Source: Chthoniobacter flavus Ellin428
GTDB lineage: Bacteria > Verrucomicrobiota > Verrucomicrobiia > Chthoniobacterales > Chthoniobacteraceae
Assembly (NCBI RefSeq): GCF_000173075.1
Contig: NZ_ABVL01000001.1
Location: 372,001 to 436,000, forward strand
Reading direction: 5' to 3'
Length of the DNA stretch: 64,000 bases
Made by a program: the position numbers and the translations under genes
In this document: piece by piece, positions 56,103 through 63,966 of the stretch
Numbering within the stretch: the stretch's first letter is position 1
Layout: each line of letters starts with the position of its first letter
Notes under the pieces: generated by a model
Told to the model about the DNA's origin: nothing
The model's input: the letters and a program-made list of their open reading frames with translations, nothing else
Databases searched by the model: none

Positions 56103-56828
56103 ATGAGGAATATCAGCCCTTCCGCGAATTCGGCCTCGCATCCTTCGACGCCCTCGACCGACACCGTTCTCGTCATCGACAGCGATCCGCAATGTGTCGA
56201 GCAGATTACCGCGAGCCTGGCGGAGGCCGGCTATGAGGTGGTAACGGCCGACAATGGGCCGGATGGCCTGGAGATGGCGCGTCATCTCCGTCCGGCATTG
56301 ATCATCACGGAGGTTGGGTTGGACGGGCTGTCTGGACTGGAGTTGTGCCGGGTTTTGCGCGGGGACGCGGCGACGGAAGGCATCCATGTGATCATGCTCA
56401 CGGAACGGCAGTCGGAGCTGGATCGCATTCTCGGATTCGAATTTGGCACGGACGATTACGTGGCGAAGCCGTTCAGCGTCCGCGAACTGGTGCTGCGGGT
56501 TAAAGCAGTCCAGCGCCGGGCCGGTGGCTCGAAGCGGAACGTGGTGAAAGCGGGCCCGATCGCCGTCGACCATTCCCGTTGCTGTGCGCTGGTCAACGGC
56601 GCGGCGATCGATCTGACGCCCACGGAATTCAAGCTTTTGGCTACACTCGCGGAGCGGCCCAATGTGGTGCAGACGCGCGACAAGTTGCTCACCGAGGTGT
56701 GGGGCAACGAGAACGCCATCGAGAACCGCAGCGTGGATACCTATCTGCGCCGGCTGCGGAACAAGCTGGGTGAGGCCGGGCAACACATCAAGACGGTCTA
56801 CGGTTTCGGCTATCGCATCGCCTGCTGA
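56103..56828 (+). CDS. OmpR/PhoB-family response regulator with Glu in place of the phospho-acceptor Asp
   Basis: 241 residues. Receiver domain (20-130): acidic pocket I-D-S-D-P-Q, switch Thr100 (M-L-T-E-R), Lys122 (V-A-K-P-F). The phospho-acceptor position reads I-T-E70-V where family members have L-D-V. Glu there often mimics the phosphorylated state, so it may be always active. Winged-helix DNA-binding domain (145-241): L-T-P-T-E-F-K-L-L-A-T-L, R-S-V-D-T-Y-L-R-R-L-R-N-K, V-Y-G-F-G-Y-R. No histidine kinase gene lies beside it, so it is an orphan in this window. The first 19 residues are Ser/Pro rich and outside the domain. It follows the polyketide cluster by 88 bp, but no direct regulatory link is shown. 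Confidence 0.9.
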   Translation: MRNISPSANSASHPSTPSTDTVLVIDSDPQCVEQITASLAEAGYEVVTADNGPDGLEMARHLRPALIITEVGLDGLSGLELCRVLRGDAATEGIHVIMLTERQSELDRILGFEFGTDDYVAKPFSVRELVLRVKAVQRRAGGSKRNVVKAGPIAVDHSRCCALVNGAAIDLTPTEFKLLATLAERPNVVQTRDKLLTEVWGNENAIENRSVDTYLRRLRNKLGEAGQHIKTVYGFGYRIAC

Positions 56829-56839
56829 TCTTTTCTTCC

Positions 56840-57271
56840 ATGAAAGCCCCGAAGCGCTCGCGTCACATGGCCGGCTTGTTCGCCGCCGCCGCGCTTTTCG
56901 CCGGCGCCGTGGGTGCCCGGAGCCAGCCTGTGACGGCGCTTCCCGCGGTCGGTCCCGACAGTGCGCCCAGGAATCCGGCCAGCGGATATCTGGTGGTCTA
57001 CACGGAGACAGAGAACCCGATCAATGTCGGCGACATCGTCTACTACCCGCACACGGCGTACCAGATTTACGATGACCACGGCGCCCTCTTCAAATCCGTG
57101 CGGAACCACATGAGCGAGCGCGATGAACAGCCGACACGAGTGAGCTTGCCGCCGGGACATTACACCGTGATTGGCAAATCCGAGACGAAGGGCCAGGTCG
57201 CCGTGCCGGTGATCGTCAGTGGATTGCGGACGACGGTGGTGAATCTCGAGAAGCGCTCCCACGCCGGGTAG
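56840..57271 (+). CDS. Secreted protein of unknown function (beta-sandwich likely)
   Basis: 143 residues. A long signal peptide with basic start (M-K-A-P-K-R-S-R) and A-G-L-F-A-A-A-A-L-F-A-G-A-V-G-A core. The mature protein reads as a short beta-sandwich (Y-L-V-V-Y-T-E-T-E-N-P, Y-Y-P-H-T-A-Y-Q-I-Y-D, R-V-S-L-P-P-G-H-Y-T-V-I-G-K-S) like the carboxypeptidase-regulatory or Ig-like domains used for surface proteins. It starts 11 bp after the response-regulator stop, so it may be in the same transcript. I do not recognise a function. Confidence 0.6.
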   Translation: MKAPKRSRHMAGLFAAAALFAGAVGARSQPVTALPAVGPDSAPRNPASGYLVVYTETENPINVGDIVYYPHTAYQIYDDHGALFKSVRNHMSERDEQPTRVSLPPGHYTVIGKSETKGQVAVPVIVSGLRTTVVNLEKRSHAG

Positions 57272-57282
57272 CACTAGTCAAA

Positions 57283-57340
57283 GTGGTAGCGGCATCCTGC
57301 TACTGGCTTGGTTTGATCGGCGGCAGGATGTTGCCGCCAC
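57283..57340. repeat. GTGG(C/T)xGCGGCATCCTGC inverted repeat
   Basis: Arms 57283-57300 and 57323-57340 pair at 14 of 18 positions (GTGGTAGCGGCATCCTGC with its complement). It lies between the convergent secreted protein gene (+) and the porin gene (-), just left of the porin's terminator. It is another example of the intergenic hairpin class. Confidence 0.55.
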
Positions 57341-57352
57341 CTTGGTATCTGC

Positions 57353-57391
57353 AAAAAAAATGGCCGGCCCGGACAGCGTCCGGACCGACCA
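57353..57391 (-). terminator. Strong Rho-independent terminator of the porin gene
   Basis: On the minus strand a 14-bp GC-rich stem (57378-57391 with 57361-57374, 12 Watson-Crick pairs and two G-T) with an AGC loop is followed by a run of eight T (57353-57360 read as A on +). It lies 22 bp after the porin stop. The strongest terminator in the window. Confidence 0.9.
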
Positions 57392-57412
57392 TGGTATTAA
57401 CCTAACCCAGAA

Positions 57413-59041
57413 TTAGAATTTCAGATTCAGGTCGATGTAGACCAGATTCATGCTCTGCAGCGGGAAGCCGGGAGCGGTGCCGAGGGCGCCGCCGGTGCCA
57501 CCGGTGCCGAGGTTCGTGTCGATGCGGCTGCCATGGCAGTACTGCAGGATGACCGAGACGCCATCCGTGAGCATGTAAGTGCCTTGCAGGAAGTAACCCT
57601 GCATGTTCAGGCGGCCGTCGAAGATATCGTCGTCGATGAGGTTCGGATCGAGCGCGAACTGTTCGCTGTGCTGGTACCAGCCGCGGAGTTCCCAATCGCC
57701 CTTCTTCTTCGTCTGGCCGATGCTGGCGCCGAGTTGCCAGGCCTGACCCTGACGGGTATTCGGATGGCCGGCGTTCGTCGCGCGGGAAGCCGCGTCGAGG
57801 TTCTGCGCGTAGTCGCCGAAGACCGAGAAGCGGGTATTCCACATCTTCCAGCCGAATTCGACCGGGATGTCGATGACCGCGAGGTCATTCACGCCCGTCT
57901 GGTTGAAGGTGATGAGCGAGGTATTCGCCTTGTTGTCGAGAATGACAATGGCGTTGTCGCCGTTGAAAGGACCGGACGAGGCGGAGTTGCCACCACCGGT
58001 GTAGTGATAGAAGGAGGGGGCGATCTGGAAGTAGTTGTCCTTGGTGAAGTTGACCTTGGTGCCGATCTGGTATTCGAACATCCAACGGTCATGTGAGTCG
58101 GGCGCCGTGGAGAACGGATCGGGATTGAAGGTATTTTCGAAGGCCACATCGTTGTAGATGAACTGGCCGAAGTTTGCGAAGAGGTCGACCGTGATGCCCG
58201 GCTGCGGCACTTCGACTTCCTTGCTTTCCTTGCCGCTCGGGCCGTGCGAACCACCGCCGAGGGTGAACTTGATTTGCTCGGAGAAGCCTTCCGGATTGAT
58301 GTCCGGGTCCCACGTCATACGAGTCGAGACGAAAGGATTCGGAAGTTTACCCCCACGGAGGGTGAGCCAATCCGTCGGTTGATTCTGCAGGAACGCGCGG
58401 CCGACGAAGAGAGCGTCGCCGAAGTTCACGTTGGAGACGACCGAGCTTTTCGAGGTCGCCACGCCGGTCACGACCGTGCCGTTGCTGGTCACAATCTTGC
58501 CGCCCTTGATCGTGGCGCCGTTGATGAAAGTGCCATTGGTGGTGGTGACACCGCCGACGACGCTCGTAGAGGAGACGGTCGCCTTGGCAAAGGTGGGATT
58601 CTCACCCAGCGTCACGTTGGCCGAACGCGGGGAGGTGCTGGTTTCGAGCACCACGCCGAGCATCCAGTTATCCTGCAGTTGGATATCCGCACCGAGGCGC
58701 AGGCGATAGCGGAGGCGTTCGCGCTGAGCGGAGTCGCCGGAATCCAGACCGGCGGCGGTGCCTTCGTTCATGAAGTAGCGGAGGCGGCCTTCACCGTAGA
58801 GACGCACCTGCGTCACGGAGTCGGACATCTTGATCTTCGCGGCGGCGCTGTTCGCGAAGTCGGTGCTCGAGGTCGACGCACCTTGCGATTGGAGTTCGGT
58901 CTTCAGCGTCGCATTTTCCTGCTGCAACTGGCTGACGGCGGCTTCCAGTTTTTTCAGGCGGGCATCCTCGGAGTCGGCCGCGAGAGCGGTGGCTGAGGCG
59001 AGGACGAGTGCGATCGTCCCGCACAGGATGGATCTTGTCAT
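57413..59041 (-). CDS. Putative outer-membrane porin with N-terminal coiled coil
   Basis: 542 residues. A signal peptide (S-I-L-C-G-T-I-A-L-V-L-A-S-A-T-A-L-A) leads to a short coiled coil (L-K-K-L-E-A-A-V-S-Q-L-Q-Q-E-N) and then a beta-barrel of alternating strands ending in aromatic residues (V-R-L-Y-G-E-G-R-L-R-Y-F, L-R-Y-R-L-R-L-G-A-D-I-Q-L). The last residue is Phe (I-D-L-N-L-K-F), as in proteins inserted by BamA. This matches 'putative porin' families found in Verrucomicrobia. Pho-box-like repeats upstream suggest phosphate control. ATG 59041 was chosen over an in-frame ATG at 59098 because it begins the signal peptide. Confidence 0.85.
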   Translation of the reverse strand: MTRSILCGTIALVLASATALAADSEDARLKKLEAAVSQLQQENATLKTELQSQGASTSSTDFANSAAAKIKMSDSVTQVRLYGEGRLRYFMNEGTAAGLDSGDSAQRERLRYRLRLGADIQLQDNWMLGVVLETSTSPRSANVTLGENPTFAKATVSSTSVVGGVTTTNGTFINGATIKGGKIVTSNGTVVTGVATSKSSVVSNVNFGDALFVGRAFLQNQPTDWLTLRGGKLPNPFVSTRMTWDPDINPEGFSEQIKFTLGGGSHGPSGKESKEVEVPQPGITVDLFANFGQFIYNDVAFENTFNPDPFSTAPDSHDRWMFEYQIGTKVNFTKDNYFQIAPSFYHYTGGGNSASSGPFNGDNAIVILDNKANTSLITFNQTGVNDLAVIDIPVEFGWKMWNTRFSVFGDYAQNLDAASRATNAGHPNTRQGQAWQLGASIGQTKKKGDWELRGWYQHSEQFALDPNLIDDDIFDGRLNMQGYFLQGTYMLTDGVSVILQYCHGSRIDTNLGTGGTGGALGTAPGFPLQSMNLVYIDLNLKF

Positions 59042-59148
59042 TGGGTAGATAGGGATGTTTTCGGGTTTTAGCTGCGTGTGGGATTCCGAATCACCCAATT
59101 GGGCGATCTGAAAACAAAGCGAGGCTAGGGAGGGAATGTTACAAACGT

Positions 59149-59215
59149 GTGACGGCTGTGTGAAAATAGCGTGAAGTTCGCGTTTTCAGTGACATCCAGG
59201 TGACGGCTGTGTGAA
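59149..59215 (-). promoter_or_regulatory. Pho-box-like direct repeats upstream of the porin
   Basis: The 16-base word GTGACGGCTGTGTGAA occurs twice on the plus strand (59149-59164 and 59200-59215). Read on the minus strand, the second copy is followed by more G-T-C-A-C words at 11-base spacing (T-T-C-A-C ... G-T-C-A-C ... G-T-C-A-C between 59215 and 59188). The 11-base period of G-T-C-A-C/T-G-T-C-A words is the layout of PhoB sites. Site to start codon is 108-174 bp. Confidence 0.5.
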
Positions 59216-59446
59216 TTCTCGGCAGAAGATGCGCGACGAGGCATATTTAGGCGGGCGCGGCCGATCAAGGCAGAAATTGACACAATTGAAAAGGCACGTC
59301 GGCTTCCGAAAAGGCGCATTCCTCCTTGTTGGTCTCTATGTGGCGGCCGGGCCCGCTGCGATCAGATCGCCGCATGCCGCACTCCCACGCGGATCACATG
59401 TTTATCCGCCCCGATGCGCAGAATGTTCCCCACTGGCCCGTGTGTT
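59216..59446. other. Gap between the porin regulatory site and the efflux operon tail
   Basis: About 230 bp between the Pho-box-like repeats and the stop of the outer-membrane factor gene. I see no gene and no convincing terminator for the efflux operon. A TTGACA (59277-59282) is present on the plus strand without a downstream plus-strand gene. Confidence 0.35.
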
Positions 59447-60856
59447 CTACAGCTTCGGAGCCGTCGCCTGATTGAAACCGCCCCCAAGTGCCTTGATGAG
59501 ATGGACCGTCGAGATCAGTCGCAGGCCGTTCAACTGCGCTGCCTGGAGTTCGGTCTGCAATTGCGTGCGTTGGGAGTCGAGCACGTCGAAATAAGGCACC
59601 AGCCCTTGCTGGTAGCGCTCATAGGAAGAGTCCGCGGCGCGGGTCGAGGAGGCGACCGCGTCTTTTTCCGAACCCGCCTGTTTGGCGTAACTGTTCACGT
59701 CCACCAAGGCGTCAGACACTTCCTTGAAGGCGACCAGCACCTGTTGCTGATAACCGGCGCAGACCGCGCGGTAGTTTGCCTTGGCGTCTTTCAGGCCAGC
59801 CGTCAGGCGTCCGCCATTCAGGAGCGGCATGGTGACCGCAGGACCGACCTGGAAAAGGTGACTCTCCCAATCAAGCAGCGTACTCGCGTGAAAGGAAGAG
59901 TAGCCCATGTCGCCGGTCAGCGTGATCGACGGGAAAAAAGCCGCCTTCGCCACCCCGATCTGGGCATTGGCCGCGGCCATGCGCCGTTCAGCCGCTGCGA
60001 TATCCGGTCGCCGTTCGACCAGTGCCGAGGGCAGACCGGTGGGCACGGAGGGGATATCGCGTTCGAGCTTGCCGGATGCGATGTGGAAGCCCGGCGCCGG
60101 CTGCCCGCAGAGCAGGGCGATGGTGTCCCGCAAGGTGGTGCGCTGGCGCTGCATCTCGGTCAGCGTCGTATTCGATTGCGCGAGTTCGGTGCGGGCGCGG
60201 TCCAGATCGAAGGCGGGCGCGAGACCGACCTGCTGGCGTTGCGCTACGATGTCCACAGCCTTTTGTCGCAACTCCACGGTGCGTTGCAAAATCTCGACCT
60301 GGGCCTCGGCCTGACGAAGCAGGAAGTAGTTTGCCGCCACATCGCCATGCAGCGTGAGCAGCACTTGATAGTAGTCCGCCGCCGAAGCTGCGGCTTGGGC
60401 GCGGCTGGCTTCGAAGGCCCGGCGAATCTTGCCCCATAGGTCGACCTCGTAGCTCAGGTCGAGGGGCAGCGTCGTCTGCGTGGCCGTCAGCAGGGAGGGC
60501 ACATGATTGAGTTGGGTGTGGAACCGGTTCAGCGAAGGATCGAAGCCGATCTGCGGGGCGAAACGCGAGGCGGTGATGCGGGCCACCGCGCGCGCCTGGT
60601 CCACGCGGGCCATGGCGGCCTGGACTGTTTGGTTGGCCGCGGTCGCCTGGTTTTCCAGCCGGGTGAGTTCGGGATCGTGGAAGAGTTGCCACCAATCACC
60701 ACGGATGCTTTCGTCGCGCGGTTCGGCGACCTTCCAGCCCCAGCCCGGCGGCGTGGGGGAAGAGGGGCGCTGGTAGTCGGGGCCGACGGCGCATCCGGCG
60801 ATCAGGCCGGCGACGAGGATCGAGAGGGCGGAGTGGAAGAAGCGAGGGCGTCTCAT
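59447..60856 (-). CDS. TolC/NodT-family outer-membrane efflux lipoprotein
   Basis: 469 residues with a lipobox (V-A-G-L-I-A-G-C), then Y-Q-R-P and W-W-Q-L-F-H-D-P-E-L-T-R-L, the typical start of NodT/OprM proteins. Two long coiled-coil hairpins (A-A-N-Q-T-V-Q-A-A-M-A-R-V-D-Q-A-R and the mirrored Y-R-A-V-C-A-G-Y-Q-Q-Q-V-L-V-A-F-K-E-V) build the periplasmic tunnel; D-L-S-Y-E-V-D-L-W-G-K is the family's conserved strand. It forms a trimeric outer-membrane duct for the pump of the same operon. The start overlaps the HlyD stop by 4 bp (ATGA). Confidence 0.95.
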   Translation of the reverse strand: MRRPRFFHSALSILVAGLIAGCAVGPDYQRPSSPTPPGWGWKVAEPRDESIRGDWWQLFHDPELTRLENQATAANQTVQAAMARVDQARAVARITASRFAPQIGFDPSLNRFHTQLNHVPSLLTATQTTLPLDLSYEVDLWGKIRRAFEASRAQAAASAADYYQVLLTLHGDVAANYFLLRQAEAQVEILQRTVELRQKAVDIVAQRQQVGLAPAFDLDRARTELAQSNTTLTEMQRQRTTLRDTIALLCGQPAPGFHIASGKLERDIPSVPTGLPSALVERRPDIAAAERRMAAANAQIGVAKAAFFPSITLTGDMGYSSFHASTLLDWESHLFQVGPAVTMPLLNGGRLTAGLKDAKANYRAVCAGYQQQVLVAFKEVSDALVDVNSYAKQAGSEKDAVASSTRAADSSYERYQQGLVPYFDVLDSQRTQLQTELQAAQLNGLRLISTVHLIKALGGGFNQATAPKL

Positions 60857-61749
60857 TTTCCTGCGGGCGGATTGACGGTGACCGTGCAGGTATCTCCCGC
60901 GGCGATGGTGACGCCCTCGGGCACTTTATCGATATGGATGCGCACCGGGATGCGTTGGGCGAGTCGTACCCAATAGAAGACCGGGTTCACATTCACCAAG
61001 CCCTGCGCGTCGACGCCACCGTTTTGGTCGGCGATGCCGCGGCTGATGCTTTCGACGTGGCCGGTAAGCGGTGCATCGACGCCCATGAGCGCCATGATTG
61101 CCGGATATCCTTCATGGATGCGCGGCATCTTGGTCTCTTCGAAGTAGCCACTCACCCAATAGGAATCGCTGTCGATAATCGTCAGCTTCGTCTGGCCGAC
61201 CGTTGCGTAATCGCCGACGCGCAGGCGCAGGTTGGTCACGTAACCATTGCAGGGCGAGGTGACGGTGGTGCGGCGCAGATTCAGTTTGGCCAGATCCGAT
61301 TGCGCTTTCGCTTCGCGATACGCCGCCTCCGAGACCGATGCCGAACTTTCCGAGACTTGCTGCTCTTCCTTGGAAACCGCCTGCATGCTCAATTGCGCGC
61401 GGCGCTTGGAGAGTTCCTCGTGAACGAGCATGTCCTGCCGCTTGCTTTCGGCTGTCGCTTCCGCCCGGGCCACGGCCAGTTGAAATTCTTCGGGATCGAT
61501 GGTGAAGAGGACGTCGCCCTTTTTGACGAGTTGATTTTCCACCACCTTGACGTCGGTCACCTTGCCGAAGATTTCCGCGGCGACATTCACCGTCTCCGCG
61601 CGCACCCGGCCGTCCCGCGTCCAGGAAGAGAGCATGTAGTACTGCCACATCGCGCGCCCGGCGATCGCGGCGACGAGCACGAAGAAGATCGTGTTCCCGA
61701 GCCGGCGCAGGCCGCCTTCGTTGACGTGATATTTCGGTTTGTCGATCAT
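60853..61749 (-). CDS. HlyD-family membrane fusion protein (AaeA/EmrA-like)
   Basis: 298 residues. One N-terminal membrane helix (L-G-N-T-I-F-F-V-L-V-A-A-I-A-G-R-A), then the barrel/lipoyl pattern V-A-A-E-I-F-G-K-V-T-D-V-K-V-V-E-N-Q-L-V-K-K-G-D-V-L-F-T-I-D, a short coiled coil and the returning T-V-T-S-P-C-N-G-Y-V-T-N-L. It links the inner-membrane pump to the outer-membrane duct. The short length fits AaeA. It overlaps its neighbours by 4 bp on both sides (DUF1656 upstream, NodT downstream), so the four genes form one operon. Confidence 0.93.
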   Translation of the reverse strand: MIDKPKYHVNEGGLRRLGNTIFFVLVAAIAGRAMWQYYMLSSWTRDGRVRAETVNVAAEIFGKVTDVKVVENQLVKKGDVLFTIDPEEFQLAVARAEATAESKRQDMLVHEELSKRRAQLSMQAVSKEEQQVSESSASVSEAAYREAKAQSDLAKLNLRRTTVTSPCNGYVTNLRLRVGDYATVGQTKLTIIDSDSYWVSGYFEETKMPRIHEGYPAIMALMGVDAPLTGHVESISRGIADQNGGVDAQGLVNVNPVFYWVRLAQRIPVRIHIDKVPEGVTIAAGDTCTVTVNPPAGK

Positions 61750-61940
61750 ACGTAAAGCACCAGTGCGCTCAGCAGGATCACGAAGAGCGCGGTTTCGAAG
61801 ACGGCCCGATTCCAGACCCAGCGTTGCACCTGGATGCGGTCACCGAGCCAGTGGAGGGGCAGATAGAGCAGCCAGGCGATGACCAGCCGCACAAAAAAGG
61901 GCGCGCAGAAAATTCCGCAGAAGTTGAATTCCTTGTACAT
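61746..61940 (-). CDS. DUF1656 small membrane protein (AaeX-like)
   Basis: 64 residues. F-N-F-C-G-I-F-C-A-P-F-F and two membrane segments (L-V-I-A-W-L-L-Y-L-P-L-H-W and A-L-F-V-I-L-L-S-A-L-V-L-Y). Family DUF1656 proteins, such as AaeX of E. coli, always lie with an FUSC-type pump and HlyD protein. The exact job is unknown; it may stabilise the pump. It starts 6 bp after the FUSC stop and overlaps the HlyD start by 4 bp. Confidence 0.9.
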   Translation of the reverse strand: MYKEFNFCGIFCAPFFVRLVIAWLLYLPLHWLGDRIQVQRWVWNRAVFETALFVILLSALVLYV

Positions 61941-61946
61941 GGTGGT

Positions 61947-63966
61947 TCAGGGGGTGGGCAAAAGTTCGCGGGTTTCGAGGAGCGATGTCATTTCCTGGAG
62001 CTCCGCCACGGCCTGGAGCTGGCTCTCGGGAATGGGAGTAGTGCCGGTGAAGCGCTGGCCCAACCGGTCGCACGTGGCGCGGAGGAATCCGGCGACCCGC
62101 TCCGGGTGGCGCGAGAGCGCGCGGAAGTGGCGGAACGCGCCGTGAATTTCGCGGGCGACTTCGCGGCTCATGCCGTCGGCGTCGAGCAATTCGCGGAGAC
62201 GGATTTGCCGGAGGCCCAGTTGCAAGCCGGTGAGCATTTGGTCTTCGCGGAAGTCGTCCGGGGCGACGGGCAACTGGCTGGTCGCCCGGTGGAGGAGCCG
62301 CAATCGGTCGAAGCTGCACGCCGTCCAACGTTGCTCGGAAACGAAACCGGCCCGCAGCGTGGCGCCGGCCAGTTCGCGACGCATCGAGCGCACCAGGAGG
62401 ATCCGCCGTGCCTGCGGGGTGAGCGGGCGCACGATGTGGAAGGAGAGGAATCCGCAAGCCGCGGCGGTGAGCAGGGCCAGGCCATTGTTCAGGAACGCGG
62501 AGATGTCGTAGGTCATCTGGTTCGCCGGATTGGCGAGCCCATAGAAGATGAGCATGGAAACGACCGAGCTCCCGAGCAGGCGCGGATGCCGGTAAGCATA
62601 GGTGGCTGGCACGAGAAAGACCCCGAGGGAAAGCACGAGGATGCCGAGCCCTTCCGCCTTCTGCCAGACCCAGAAGGCATCGACGTACGCCATGCAGGCG
62701 CAAAAGGTCGCGCTCTTCATGAAGGAGAAGCCGAGGTCGGGCGCATTTTCCTGCAACGAGAGCAGGGCGAGCACGATGCAGATAAAGAGAATGAGCATCG
62801 AACCCGATGGCCACTGGGTGATGAACCAGATCGCACTGGCCATGCCTACGGCTACGAAAACCCGCAGAGCGTGGAGCGCGGCGGTGTAGTAGTCGCGATG
62901 CTGGGTGACGCAGGAGGGGCGCCGCGGTTTCCACGAGCCGTACAAACCGGCCCAGTCGTAAACCGCTTCCTCGAGTTCCTCGAGGATTTCGCCGAGGCGA
63001 TCGAGGACGAAGCGATCGGACATTTTCTCGCCGGCCGGATCACCGTGATGCAGCGCGCTCAGCGCCGCGATTTCCTCGCGCAGACTGGTCAACTCGCGCA
63101 CGAGTTCCGTGGCTTGGGTTTCGGCTTTTTCCGCCACGGCCTTTTGCGCGAAGGCATCGAGGAGCGTCGCGGTGCGGACAAAAAGATTTTCCGGAATGCC
63201 ATGCTGGGGGTGGTGTCGGCGATGAATCTCGATCGATTGCGCCTTGGCCAGCAGGCAGGAGAGCGTGGCGACGAGGCTGCGGGCCTGTCCTGTGCGCAAG
63301 CGCGACTCGGGAGTCTCGGCGGTGGTGACGTCCAGCGTGTGCTCGATGGTGGCCAGGCGATCCACCACATGCCGCCAGCCCAGCGCCGAAGGTGCCGCGG
63401 CGGGGTGCAGGGCGTGCGCCACTTGATGCAGGGTCGCTTTCAAATACTCACCGAGTTGGTGGACGGTTTCGCGCCAGTGACCCTGGGGCGGGAGCATCAC
63501 TGCCATGACGATCACCGCGGCGACCATGCCGACGAAAATGCAGGAGACCCGCATGATCGCGAGATGGAAGACTTGGGAGGGATGGTCCGCGGCGGACATC
63601 GAAACGATGGCGCAGGTATAGCCGGCGAGGACGGCGCCATAGGCCTGGTAACTCCGGACGAGTGCGCCGGCGGCGGCGCAGATGGCGAGGTAAGTGGCCA
63701 GCGCGCCCAGGAAGAGGTCGGGCGTCTGGTTAAAAAGCGCGATGAGCACGACGGCGACCAAGGCGCCGGTGACGGGTGCCAAAGACCCACCAGATGATCT
63801 TGGAATAGTTCAGCCGCGGCGACTGCATGAAGAGAATCCACACCGTGATTCCGCACCATTGGGCCGGCTCGAGTTGCAGGATGAAAGCGGTGATCAGCGC
63901 CAGCACCGTGGCCAGCCAGGCTGCCAACGAATAACGGATGGAAGAGGGGTGCAGCAGTGGTCTCAT
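61947..63966 (-). CDS. FUSC-family (AaeB-like) efflux pump; one frameshift near its N-terminus
   Basis: Joined, 672 residues. Two copies of a six-helix membrane unit: residues 12-180 (S-L-A-A-W-L-A-T-V-L-A-L-I-T-A-F and F-L-G-A-L-A-T-Y-L-A-I-C) and about 340-510 (A-L-R-V-F-V-A-V-G-M-A-S-A-I-W), separated and followed by cytoplasmic helices. FUSC pumps export aromatic acids such as hydroxybenzoates, or fusaric acid. An extra G at 63774-63776 (extra C on the coding strand) splits the frame; removing it reads V-F-G-T-V-T-G-A-L-V-A-V-V without a break. It is first of the four visible efflux genes. Confidence 0.88.
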
